From contig JAHQIY010000008.1 in the NCBI GenBank assembly GCA_019054805.1, positions 1,225,501-1,289,500 on the forward strand: DNA of 64,000 nucleotides, given 5' to 3'. Source of the DNA: Brachionus manjavacas. Lineage: Eukaryota; Rotifera; Eurotatoria; Ploima; Brachionidae. A program made the position numbers and the translations under genes. The notes under the pieces were generated by a model, which did not search any database, was not told where the DNA came from, and was given only the letters and a program-made list of their open reading frames with translations. This document shows positions 54,890 through 64,000 of this stretch, piece by piece. The first letter of the stretch is position 1, and each line of letters opens with the position of its first letter.

Positions 54890-55445
54890 TTTAACCAACT
54901 AAGAGTTGTAGTGGGTGGAACAGTCTCCGAAAAGATAAACGCAGGGATTGGAGTACCACAGGATTCAGTTTTAGGTCCAATTCTTTTATTATTTACATTA
55001 ATAACCTCTTAAATTTTCAGACAACCTTTGTAAAATATTTGCTGATGATAATAAGTTTAGCACTTGGCAATGATCTCGCCAAATTGAATTGCAATTACAT
55101 CTTGGCTGCACTGAACTTGACTTCTTTAGAAACAAGAAGAAAAAGAGGCTTTGATTGAAATGTTTAAAATTGTTAAAGGACCAGAAAAAATTGACTGGCA
55201 TACTCCCTTAGCCTTAAACAGCAACCAAGAAATTGTATTTGGTCCAACTCCTAGACAACATAAATATTGGAGAAGCAAATGGTAAAAATTGTGAGCAAAG
55301 ATAAAATTTTTCAGTAATAGAGTTAAAACTGCTTGGAATCAATTAGATCAAAATATTATAGACTTGAATATTTTTAATGTATTTAAAAACAAAATTGTTA
55401 AACGAATATTAACAAGCTTTTATGATGAGATCTCATTTCATGTGC
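54890..55445 (+). pseudogene. LINE reverse transcriptase relic with internal deletion
   Basis: Translation gives RVVVGGTVSEKINAGIGVPQ, then DSVLGPILL and KIFADDNKFS, with the palm's YADD changed to FADD. It then skips to RNKKKKRL near 55130 and a C-terminal-like VKTAWNQLDQNIIDLNIF, followed by FKNKI. Stops and deletions make it inactive. It resembles the tailed-by-triplets LINE family in aminopeptidase intron 12 rather than the other one. Confidence 0.65.
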
Positions 55446-56086
55446 CTAGCACATCATAGCTTTTTATTATTTTTATTATTCTTTTTTATTATAATTAGCA
55501 TTTTTGATCTTTAAATAAATATTTTTTTGTTAATAATTCATAATTTTTCTTCTTAGTTGCGATATCTAATCAGGTAAATTCTTAGAGATAAAAGGTAAAC
55601 TTGGTTATTTTATAAAAGAAATATATTTTGAACAGTTTTAACATATCATTAAGTTATAAATATGGAATTTTTGCGATGATTAAAATTTTTACTTTTTTAA
55701 ACACCTTACCCTCTAATGTGCTTTCTAAATATGTGACAAGTTTTTGTATTGAAAATTTAGTTGTTTAGCGATGTTCTTTTTTTTAATTCTAACCTTTTAT
55801 TAATAAGTAAATAAATGAATGTAAGATTTATTTAAATAAAAATAAAGATTCAATTTTTGAAAAATTGAATTTTATTAAAGATAAATTTTACTAAAATAAG
55901 ATAAAAAATAACCTGAATAAAAATTAAACACGTATTTAGAAAGCTCTTGAAATGCTAAAATATAGCCAACGATTTTATTAAAATGACAGAATTAAGACAT
56001 CGATTTTATTTCCTAAATTAGTATGATTAATAGAATTCAAAAATCTAGGTGGCAGTTAGATTAAAATAGTTTAAATTAAGTCAAAC
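55446..56086. other. AT-rich DNA, possibly intron of the minus-strand gene above it
   Basis: No recognisable exon. If the gene at 56087-57030 continues, this stretch and the LINE relic beyond it would be intron. A candidate short exon near 55980-56000 does not keep the phase pattern and is not called. Confidence 0.3.
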
Positions 56087-57030
56087 CTCCTTGCACAAAC
56101 AATGCTGTATTTTTTTTCCACTTGAAGGATTTATGAAAAATTCAAGCTTTCCTTAAATATTGAAAGATTTAAATTTTTTTTAATTAAAAAGATAAATTCT
56201 GATTCATTTCATTTTCAATTAAAGTTCTGTTTTACCTCCATTCAAACATTCTAAGACTGATTGAAAACAATTAATAGTCAAATTAAAAAAATTTCCTCTT
56301 TACCTTGTTCATGTTCTTTTCCTCTGGTTGTTTTATAATGTTCAATTGTACTCGAAGAATCTTTTAAATTAAAGATTTATCGAATAAAAATTTAAATTTC
56401 TTAAATTATTTTCGAATAACTACCTTTGCTTAAAATGTTACTTGTCGGATGTGAAGTTTTTTCAAAATCTTCTCTAGCTCCTTCATTTATTGAGGTTGTT
56501 GTATACTGTTCACATGTATTCGTAATATCTATCGATGGAAAAGAATTATCCTATGATTTTTTGAGGCATTGTGAAATTCAGTACTAATTCTTCAAAAATT
56601 TTCCTTCATAAAAAAATAAAAATTAAAAAAATTAAAAAATTCTCAAAAATAAAAGTTGCTATTTTTTGAGAAATTTTTTATTTCCTTTTTTTTCATAATA
56701 AAGGAACTTAGGTAGAATTTGTACTGAATTTCACAACGTTAGATTTTGATTTTTAATATTATTTGTTAAATCGACCTTTGCATTTGTTAGCTTAAATTTA
56801 ATTTAATAATATTGAGTAAAAAACAGTCACTGTACTAATTAAATTTTACTTTCAGGCATTTTCTCATAATTTCGATGTATGAAGAAAATAAAATAGACTC
56901 CGAATGATAATAGAATTGCAACTACAACTATAATAATTATTCCTTTCCAGTTCAGACAAAAGTTGCTTTTTTCTCCATTTATTTGATTTGAATTATTTCT
57001 AATTAATGGAAAATATGTTTTGTTATTCAT
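56087..57030 (-). CDS. Single-pass membrane protein built of phase 1-1 mini-exons (5' part)
   Basis: Five exons join in phase: 57030-56850, 56528-56424, 56360-56304, 56256-56236 and 56104-56087. The start is the ATG at 57030. Residues 1-29 are polar. Residues about 30-51 (starting GIIIIVVVAILLSFG) form one membrane helix with no signal peptide, so a type II topology is likely. The following Thr/Ser/Glu-rich stem (EQYTTTSINEG and on) would be extracellular. The last exons read LECLNGG, the opening of an EGF-like or similar cysteine module. Every exon junction is phase 1, the class typical of shuffled extracellular modules. The 3' part could not be found; a LINE relic lies at 54.9-55.4 kb. Function is unknown. 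Confidence 0.5.
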
Positions 57031-58255
57031 GATTATTTATTTTCTCTCAATTGATCTATTCACAGAAAAAATAAAGAGTAACTTTTAAAAAAATTTTGAT
57101 TTCAATATTATTGCTTTTTGATGCTATTTGTTTGCTATATTTTATGTTGTCGAATTTAAAAATTTTAAATTTTGTCACATTTAAGAATAAGAATTAGGAT
57201 CACATGATTTTTGTTAATTGATAATTTTCACAATTTTTATCTTTTTCAACAACTAATTTTCTCAAATTAAGTCTTACTCCATTTTGAAGAATTATGCTCA
57301 GAAACGCAAAATACAAAAATTCAATTTCAAATTTATTGTTGAACAGGTTTAAAATCTATACTTTATTGAATGGCCGCAATTTTTCCTGACCAGACATTTT
57401 TTTTGGTTTTGAGTGTGAGTATGAGTGCTAAGCACTCGGCAGATGATTGTGAGTGACTCACTCAAAACTTTGAGTGAATTACCAAAAAATTAATAAATTA
57501 AAAAAATAATTTCTAAATAATTATTATTTTTATTCTTAGATGTTCAAAAATGATTATAGCGTTGAGAAGATGATTGAATTGTCAAAAGAGAAGGTTTTGC
57601 CAAAGAAATTCATCAACATTGGAAATTCAATATTCCGGAAGACACCAATTTTACATTTTTTTCAGCATCCTCTTTTTTAATTCCTCAATTAATCAAAGAA
57701 TTGCTTCAATCCCTAATAGTTTGCCTTAAGCAAAAGTTTAAATTTCAAATTTAATCTGAAGTTTATATGGTAAAAATATTTTATTTAAAATGAAAGCAAA
57801 ATGTAAATATTAATCAAAGGCAGCAACTTCATTGAACATCGGCAAGATGAATTTTTGGATTAACAATCATTTTGTAGAAAAGTCATAACTAATCGGCTAA
57901 GGTCATTGAAATGCATTTATTCGAAATTTTTCTATGAGGAAAAACTAAATGATTCCAGAATATAATTGAGAAACAATTCGATAATGATGGAGATTTTGGA
58001 TGAGCTTTTTCTTTTCCAAAATCAGGAAGAGTGAAGCATCTTTAGGTATAAAAACTGAGAACTTAATTGAGGAATCAAAGATGTTCCTGAAGGAGTTTTG
58101 ATTTGACTTAAGCCTGCATTTGATACTATAAACCATTTTAGTAGCTCAAAAAGTTTATCTTCTATCTCTTTTACACAAATTTTCATCTGTTTATCATATC
58201 AAATAAAGCATTCATTTAGGATGTCATTATATTTGTATTTTTAGTGTTGATTCAA
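57031..58255. other. Spacer with a repeat and an unrecognised open patch
   Basis: At 57405-57475 the words gagtgtgagt, tgagtgactcactca and tgagtgaatt form a small palindromic repeat. At about 57600-57760 a plus-strand reading is open for some 50 codons (FAKEIHQHWKFNIPEDTNF and on) without start or splice sites. I do not recognise it. The rest is A/T-rich. Confidence 0.3.
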
Positions 58256-58259
58256 GTTT

Positions 58260-58975
58260 CAAGTAGCTTTTGAAGGATGATGAAGCCATTTGCGTTCAAA
58301 ATACTGAGCCAGAAAGATTTAAAATTGCGATTTAGCAAGGAAATGAAAAATTAAACCAATATTCTTTCAAAACATGACTTGCAAGCCCTGATTTTGCAAA
58401 AAAATGGGAACTAACAATTAATAAGACTAAAACGTGCTACACGATGTTTACAAACGCTGGCCAAAGGAAAAATTACGTTGATAAATACTCGATCGAACTA
58501 AAAATTGAAAACGAACTAATCCCTCTCGAACCAAACCCAGCTCTCCTCAGCATAAAACTCGACCCTAAACTAAAATATGCCGGTCATTTTCATGAACTAG
58601 TCAAGAAAGCGACACCCAAATCAACATTTTACGAAAAATTAAAGGGTTCAAATGGAAGTCATCACTCAGCATAAAGAAAATGCTGTATAAGTCTCTCATC
58701 AGATCGTTATTCGACTATTGATTTGTCACTTTTCAAACCGGAACACAAAAATCCTAAAAACCTTCTAATTTTTCAAAACAAAATTTATCGAATCATTAAA
58801 ATTTACCCGATAAAAACAAACAATGAAACGAAACATAAGACCCTAAACATGGAAAAAATCAACGACAGAGCTAACGCACTATTTTTAAAATTTTTAAAAT
58901 CGAAAAAAAACCTAGACCTAATTGCCAAAGAAATTTCCGTTTACTTGTTTACTCTAATTGATAGTAAATAAAATT
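58260..58975 (+). pseudogene. LINE reverse transcriptase relic, third family
   Basis: Broken frames give LKDDEAICVQNTEPERF, corresponding to the catalytic DD block, then KWELTINKTKTCYTMFTN, then LSIKLDPKLKYAGHF, then MLYKSLIRSLFDY and a tail with LIFQNKIYRIIKIYP. This is the order of palm, thumb and C-terminal parts of LINE enzymes. Stops separate the blocks. The words differ from the other LINE copies here, so it is a separate family. Confidence 0.65.
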
Positions 58976-59017
58976 TTTCATTCAACAAATTTTTACCTAA
59001 AAAATAACAACAAAAAA

Positions 59018-59285
59018 TGTTTGATGTTCAATTTCTAACAGAATTGATTAATTCTAACAATATTGACGAAATAGCTAAATTTTTAAAAGATTACGATTTA
59101 ATTCAAAATAAAGCACCTCTTTACAAACAATGTACTTACTAAGGAAATGAAATAGGACATCAAAAACAGCTTTAAGCGACAAGCAATTTTGGCGGTGTTC
59201 AACTTGCTGTGAATGCAAATCATGTCGTAACAATGGTTTTTCAGCGTATCAGTAAATTAGACAAAAATAACACACATCTGACGGT
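59018..59285 (+). pseudogene. Possible FLYWCH-type domain of a mutator-like element
   Basis: A start codon opens a frame reading MFDVQFLTELINSNNIDEI, with a stop after about 41 codons. Shifted frames then give KQFWRCSTC and ECKSC, followed by TMVFQRISKLDKNNTHLTV. W-x-C, a later Cys, and a final His region recall FLYWCH fingers that precede MULE transposases. The reading is broken, so the call is weak. Confidence 0.3.
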
Positions 59286-59345
59286 AAATCATGCCCGAAT
59301 GGTTTGCATGCTTGTAATGCAAGCAGAGATCGATTTTTGCAAGAA
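59286..59345 (+). repeat. Decayed tRNA-like SINE head
   Basis: catgcccgaatggtttgcat, then tgcaagcagagatcga, matches the head of the SINE at 5828-5872 with its A-box region. The B box is lost. Confidence 0.5.
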
Positions 59346-60260
59346 AATAAATCTTCGAATTTATCTCTTCAACATGAAGAAAATGATTAAACTTTGCTTA
59401 AAATTTATTATTTTTTAATGTTTATAAAAGCAAAAGAAAATTTCAAAAATTTATCTAATTATATCCTGATAGATTATTAGAAAACATCAAATAAAGTTCT
59501 TTAAAAAGATTGATTTTGTATTCTAATACTTTTATTTGGACTGGTTGTTGCTCAAAATGGAAGTTCAATAGAGAGGTTACTCGGCTTTTGATTGTGATTT
59601 TAATCTAAACGATTTAACAAATGCAAAATTATCTGAAAGTAAATGTAGTTTAAATGTTCAAATACACCTAGATGCACTCTTTTTGTATGGAACACTTACA
59701 AAGGATGAAAAAATGAAATGTTTCAAAAAAGTAACACATGTTGGGTGAGTGATAAAACACAAGTTTGTGGAGTTTTAGCAAAATCTCACTATAAGTTTTT
59801 AGTAATAGACCAACTTTTGTGTTTTATCTTAATTCTGAGAAAAATTCAAATAAGTTTTAGAAATTTAGGCTGATATTTTAATTTTTACTCAATTGATTCA
59901 ATCTTCAATGTTTCAATACATTGTAATACATCAACTCAATTGAACGCCTCAATTTGTTTTTCTTTATGTCAAAACTTATGCTCTTAAAAACAGGAAAAAA
60001 AAGTCAATTGCCGTTGTTCATTAAAAACAGAAATAAAAAAGTTAAATTTTTAAAAATTCACATATAAGTTATTCGGCTAACAAAACTGTGAGAAATGGGA
60101 CAATTGGATTTGTGGAGATTATTTGCCTAAAGGTTTGAGGCCAAATCAATCATATTATTACAATTTGTACTTTTTTTCAAGAATAACTTTGAATTAAAAT
60201 AAATTTTACTTTTTACTCATTAAAATTAAGAAAGCATAATTAAGCTTTCTGACATGTGAC
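59346..60260. other. Spacer with a possible exon
   Basis: At about 59575-59742 a plus-strand frame reads GYSAFDCDFNLNDLTNAKLS and continues to KCFKKVTHVG, followed by a good donor (gtgagtg). Its product family is not recognised. It could be an upstream exon of the glycoside hydrolase fragment that follows. The rest is A/T-rich. Confidence 0.3.
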
Positions 60261-60261
60261 A

Positions 60262-60396
60262 ATGGATTTGTAGATCGACGACTTTTTTTCCAATTTGATA
60301 GACCGACAAAAAAAAATTTTAAAAACTTGCCATTTGATAACGATTGCAATATTATTCTCAATACTGCTGTTGGTGGCTTCTGGGGCGGTACTAAAG
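60262..60396 (+). CDS. Exon fragment like a GH16 beta-glucanase
   Basis: A plus-strand frame reads VDRRLFFQFDRPTKKNF, then LPFDNDCNIILNTAVGG and FWGGTKG, ending at a donor (aaag|gtaatg). In GH16 laminarinase-type enzymes the segment after the active site reads roughly PFDQ-FYLILNLAVGG-W-GG, and this matches well. The catalytic ExDxxE segment should lie upstream and was not found, so this may be one exon of a broken gene. Such enzymes cleave beta-1,3-glucans of algae or fungi. Confidence in the family is moderate and in a working gene low. Confidence 0.5.
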
Positions 60397-60571
60397 GTAA
60401 TGACCAAATTTATATAGGAGTTTTCACTTTAGTTTAGTTAACTAAATTTTGGTCAACTAGTTTTTAGTTAAAAATAAATTTAATAAATAAATTTGATAAT
60501 TTAACTACTTGGTAATTTTAAAAAGCACTCAACTAATTTTTTTAATATCAAAAATAAGACTTGTATTACAG

Positions 60572-60750
60572 TGGTGTTCCGGATTTAGTAATTTACGATA
60601 ATTTACGTAAAAAACAGTAAATTTACCGAATTTTACGAAAAATATTGTAAATTTACGTAAATTTACAAAAGTAAAAAAACGTAAATTTACTTGATTTTAC
60701 GTAAAATTTGGAAAATTTCGATCATTTTACGTAAATTTATGTAAAAAAAA
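60572..60750. repeat. Palindrome-rich tacgtaaattta cluster
   Basis: Starts acagtggtgttccgg and then repeats variants of gtaaatttacgtaaattt at least eight times on both strands in 150 bases. The edge matches that of the cluster at 34680-34755. It is probably a MITE-like family with an expanded core. Confidence 0.6.
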
Positions 60751-61639
60751 AAATGTCCAAAAAATTGAAATAATTTGGCACTTTTTAAAAAAAAAATTCA
60801 TTATGGCTATTTAAAAAAATTAGTTGAATGCGTTGATTAATTTCAAAAAATAGTATTTAATTTATAAATAAATTTAATAAATTACGAAATTTAACATTTT
60901 TTTTACTTTATTTTTCGATTTTTTACCTCGATCAAATAATTCTAAACAAAATTTATCTTTAGAGGAAAATCTATACAAAAATTGAAAAATCAATTTTTGA
61001 ACGGATAAACCTAAAAAAGAGCTAAAATCAAGAGAAATTTTTTAAGAAGAGTCATATTAAGTCATTTTTCGAAATTTATCGTAAAATTGAATTTTTTAAA
61101 GTAAAATATTATCTGATCATCGTAGAAAACCAGGACTGTATGTACTTAATTCTTTCAAATTTTTAATTTTTTATTAATTTTTCTTTTAAATCAATTTTCA
61201 GGTGTTGTATTTGCTTGTCTTTTAATGAAATTTTTAAGAAAATTTAGAAAATTCATTTTTAAAATTCAAATTTAGAAATTTCCATATTTCGAATTTATTT
61301 TTATAAGAAAATAATTGAGAGTTACTTTTGCAAACTTATTACATATAACAATTAAGATACAGTAAATATTTTCCTTAAAAATAGTCTTTAAAAAATATCA
61401 AAAAAAAAATTTAAAAATAAAGGATTCTAAATTTTTTAAGTAGTTTAATAGGGTCTTTGAAAATAACTTTTGGGCATTTTAGGCCTTTCTCTTTGACAAA
61501 ACTCTAGTAATCTAAAAAATTCATAAAAAATTTCGTCAAAATGGTGACAATCCAAAATGCTAAATTTTTTTTATTGTGAAAAATTTAATAAACGAGTTGA
61601 ATAATGCTTCTAATAACGTGTTAAACCTCGTTTATTTTT
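60751..61639. other. AT-rich intergenic DNA
   Basis: No open frame, tRNA-like box or inverted repeat of note was seen. Confidence 0.4.
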
Positions 61640-62460
61640 CAAACACTCACAAATTCTTTTTGTCATTGAGTCTTCTAAGTTCTCCAAAATGTATTTCGGT
61701 TATATTTAGAACTATTTCCTTCAGCTCCTCCAATGACCCAAGCTCTAGTTTTTCAATCTCTTTATTGAGCCAACTCCATTAATTTTAAATGCAATTGGGC
61801 TTTTCGTAGACCAAGCTAAGGCTTCAATATTTAGCTCTTGTGATCATTTCTTCGCTATTTTGGCATGATGACAAGGGGCATTGTCTTGCTAAAAAATGAA
61901 GGCCTCTTCTTCTCTCAACATATCCATTGATGGAAGTAAGTTATTTCCTGAAATATCAGCATATCTGTGAGAATTAAGCCTTCCGTCAAATATGGAAAAA
62001 ACTCCTAGACAATGTTAGCTCATACAGCACCAAATTCCAATAGAACTACTTCCTTACTTTGTTCTTTTAATAATGCAATCTTCATTATACTTCTCTGATG
62101 GCATCATTCTTATCTGAATTCGATTTTCTCTATTGTCTACTTCAATGTTCATTTCGTCACTGAACATTATTTGTTCCCATTTACCCTTGTTCCATGATTT
62201 TACATTGCGACAGAAATTTTTTCTCCCTTTTTTTAGATTATGTTAATCTTGGTTTTCGAACCGCATTCTTCCATTCGAGTTTTCCTTCTAATAAACTTCG
62301 TCTAACCAGAGAATCTGATGCTTTTCTGCCATTTTCCAGTTATGATCTGAAATATGTGATGGCGAAGCTCTATTCTTTTTTACCAAACGAACTAATTGGC
62401 AATCATCTTTGATAGTAGAAATCTTAGGTTTCCAGATCTTGGAAACTTAAGATTTAACAA
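61640..62460 (-). pseudogene. Tc1-like transposase pseudogene, copy 2
   Basis: Minus-strand blocks match copy 1 at 22340-23175: the RNLRF region at the right edge, EMNIEVDNRENRIQIRMMPS, KEQSKEV-type linker, QDNAPCHHAKIAKK with the second Asp, and a C-terminal TEIHFGELRRLNDKK. It keeps the stretch after FGAV that copy 1 has lost, but other stops inactivate it. Terminal repeats were not identified. Confidence 0.8.
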
Positions 62461-62687
62461 TTTGAAATAAATTGAAATAAATTGAAATAAATTAAGAATT
62501 TATAAAAATAAATAAATTATTGCAAATTTATTAAATTTAAATTTAAAGCTGCTTAAGTTTTTTATGACTTTAATTTTTTTAATTTGTTAATTAATTCCAT
62601 AAATTGCGCCAAACTCAGCGATCACAAATTTTTTTTTAATTTTTATTTCAACAAGTTCATTTTTGTTTAATTCGAAGCTTTTTCTTT

Positions 62688-63612
62688 TTAGCTCCAAACA
62701 ATCAATTCTTTATAGGATGAACTCACAAAATTTCCATTTGGCAAAACAGCTAATTGAACAACCTTAGATTTGTGTAAGTTTGAATTAAATTTAAGTGTTC
62801 CATCAGACGAATTCCAAACTTTTAGACTTTTATCCCAAGATGCACTTAACAAGTCACCGTTGTTTAAAACATGCAAGCAGTTTAAAGCACAAATAGCACC
62901 CGTATGGCCAATTAAAGTTCTAATCAATCTTTTTGTTTCCAAAATCCAAATATTGATTGTGCCATCATGAAGGCCACTGGCCAGATAACCACTCTTTAAA
63001 AATGCAATTGATACAACAAAACTTTTGTGTTCAATTGAATTTAAAATAGAGCCGCTTTTTACATCCCATACTTTTACTGTCCTATCCATTGAGCAACTGA
63101 CTAAATTTCCATTTTCCATTTCAATTATTTGAATAACATTCCATCTATGACCGACAAGTCTATGTTTCGTACTTCCATTTTGAGAATCTCTTATCACAAT
63201 ATCATAATTGTTTGAACCATGACCAGCCAAATCATCGTTTTTCAACACAGTTAGACACTGAAAATCTTCATCTGTTTGGATAACTCGTTTCAATGGCTCA
63301 CCACTAGCTATTTTTAAATCCCAAACTAAAAGTGTTTTATTATCATAATATCCAGCAACTAAGTTGCCATTTGACAATAAACCAAATAGCCAAGGGAGCG
63401 AGTACACACTGCTCAAATTTCTTTTAATAACTCCTTTTTCAATATCCCAAATTTCGATTAAATTACTGTCACTCCCTCTAACTAAATCACCATTTGGCAA
63501 AGATAAAATTCTCTGGAAAAAATTACTTGTAGAAACATTTAATTTAACAGTGCCATTAAAATGGACAATATGAGCCGGTTGTGTTGTTGTTGATTGTTCA
63601 GTTGTAAAGTGG
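62688..63612 (-). CDS. WD40-repeat protein, 3' exon (partial)
   Basis: The last exon begins at an acceptor (ttttttcag) at 63612 and encodes 307 residues to a TAA; upstream exons lie beyond the window. The reading starts HFTTEQSTTTQPAH, a Thr-rich linker. WD40 blades follow, with clear W-D endings: LIEIWDIEKG, LLVWDLKIAS, DIVIRDSQNG, TVKVWDVKSG, TINIWILETK, SLKVWNSSDG and a final ELIVWS, so about seven blades make one propeller. Such propellers are protein-binding platforms and no enzyme motif is visible. The Thr-rich linker would suit a membrane-anchored form, but no membrane segment is in view. Confidence 0.8.
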
Positions 63613-64000
63613 CTGAAAAAAAATAAATAAATTTCTACATTTGCTCACTTAGACTTATCATATTATGTTGATATAATAAAAAGAGAGAAAAAAAATAATT
63701 TCAAGATTAAATAAACAAAAATAAAAAATAAAAAATATTTTCTCTAATTCCAAATTTTGACCTGTTGAAAAAAAAATAAATATTTTTATTTAAAAACTTT
63801 TGTTTTTAATCAGCTAAAATCAAGTCATGAATTTTTTTTATAAATTTTTATCATTCTAATCTTCACTCAAAATTTTCATGACATGAATCAGTGACTCGAC
63901 ATTTTTGAGACGATTACTCGCGAAAAGAATCATGAAAGAAATTATCAGATGTATATTATTTGACAAAATCTCAATAAAATAATTTAATCTTTGATTTATT
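63613..64000. other. Intron or upstream flank of the WD40 gene
   Basis: A/T-rich. A further exon ending before the acceptor at 63612 must exist but could not be placed with confidence. A tttttttcaacag acceptor-like site lies near 63760. Confidence 0.3.

Overview
The window looks like nuclear DNA of a small invertebrate. It is very AT-rich and the coding exons have animal architectures: a colmedin (collagen plus olfactomedin), an M1 aminopeptidase N, a nuclear receptor, a PPEF-type phosphatase with EF-hands, EGF-like proteins and WD40 proteins. Most introns I could place are only 46-67 nt, with GT-AG (once GC-AG) ends. Together with the many non-LTR, Helitron, Tc1 and MITE remnants this fits a monogonont rotifer (Brachionus-like). 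That assignment is inference from general character; nothing in the sequence proves it.

Host genes, left to right: a zinc-finger/coiled-coil/WD40 protein (3073-4677, +); a small secreted protein with two EGF modules (6276-6653, -); an eight-exon colmedin (8149-12190, -), which I could join into 590 codons with every phase matching; a fourteen-exon aminopeptidase N (24218-33099, -), which joins into 967 codons with the zinc site complete; a nuclear receptor (35125-37835, -) with a second, nearly identical first exon 4.8 kb upstream (42501-42683, -); an intronless PPEF-like phosphatase (50552-52321, +); the 5' part of a membrane protein gene made of phase 1-1 mini-exons (56087-57030, -); and the 3' part of a WD40 gene running off the right edge (62688-63612, -).

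Mobile DNA fills the spaces. At 14521-20455 sits an apparently intact Ty3/gypsy element with matching 207-bp LTRs, a 4-bp target duplication and one 1667-codon Gag-Pol frame that ends in a C2H2 zinc finger. A 5'-truncated LINE lies antisense in intron 12 of the aminopeptidase gene with a 28-bp target duplication. From 43 to 49.7 kb there is a nest: old LINE sequence, a Helitron helicase with precise introns, a pogo/Tigger-type terminal-repeat element that itself holds a LINE, and a second LINE flanked by a 168-bp duplication. Tc1 relics lie at 0.6, 22.3 and 61.6 kb. tRNA-derived SINEs lie at 5.8, 53.2 and 59.3 kb. Several foldback or MITE elements with clear terminal inverted repeats are scattered through introns and spacers.

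The host genes share no pathway that I can see. They look like independent animal loci in a transposon-rich region. No CRISPR array, rRNA gene, true tRNA gene or prokaryotic operon was found. Exon joins were made by eye from splice consensus, phase and family motifs, and transcript data would settle them.
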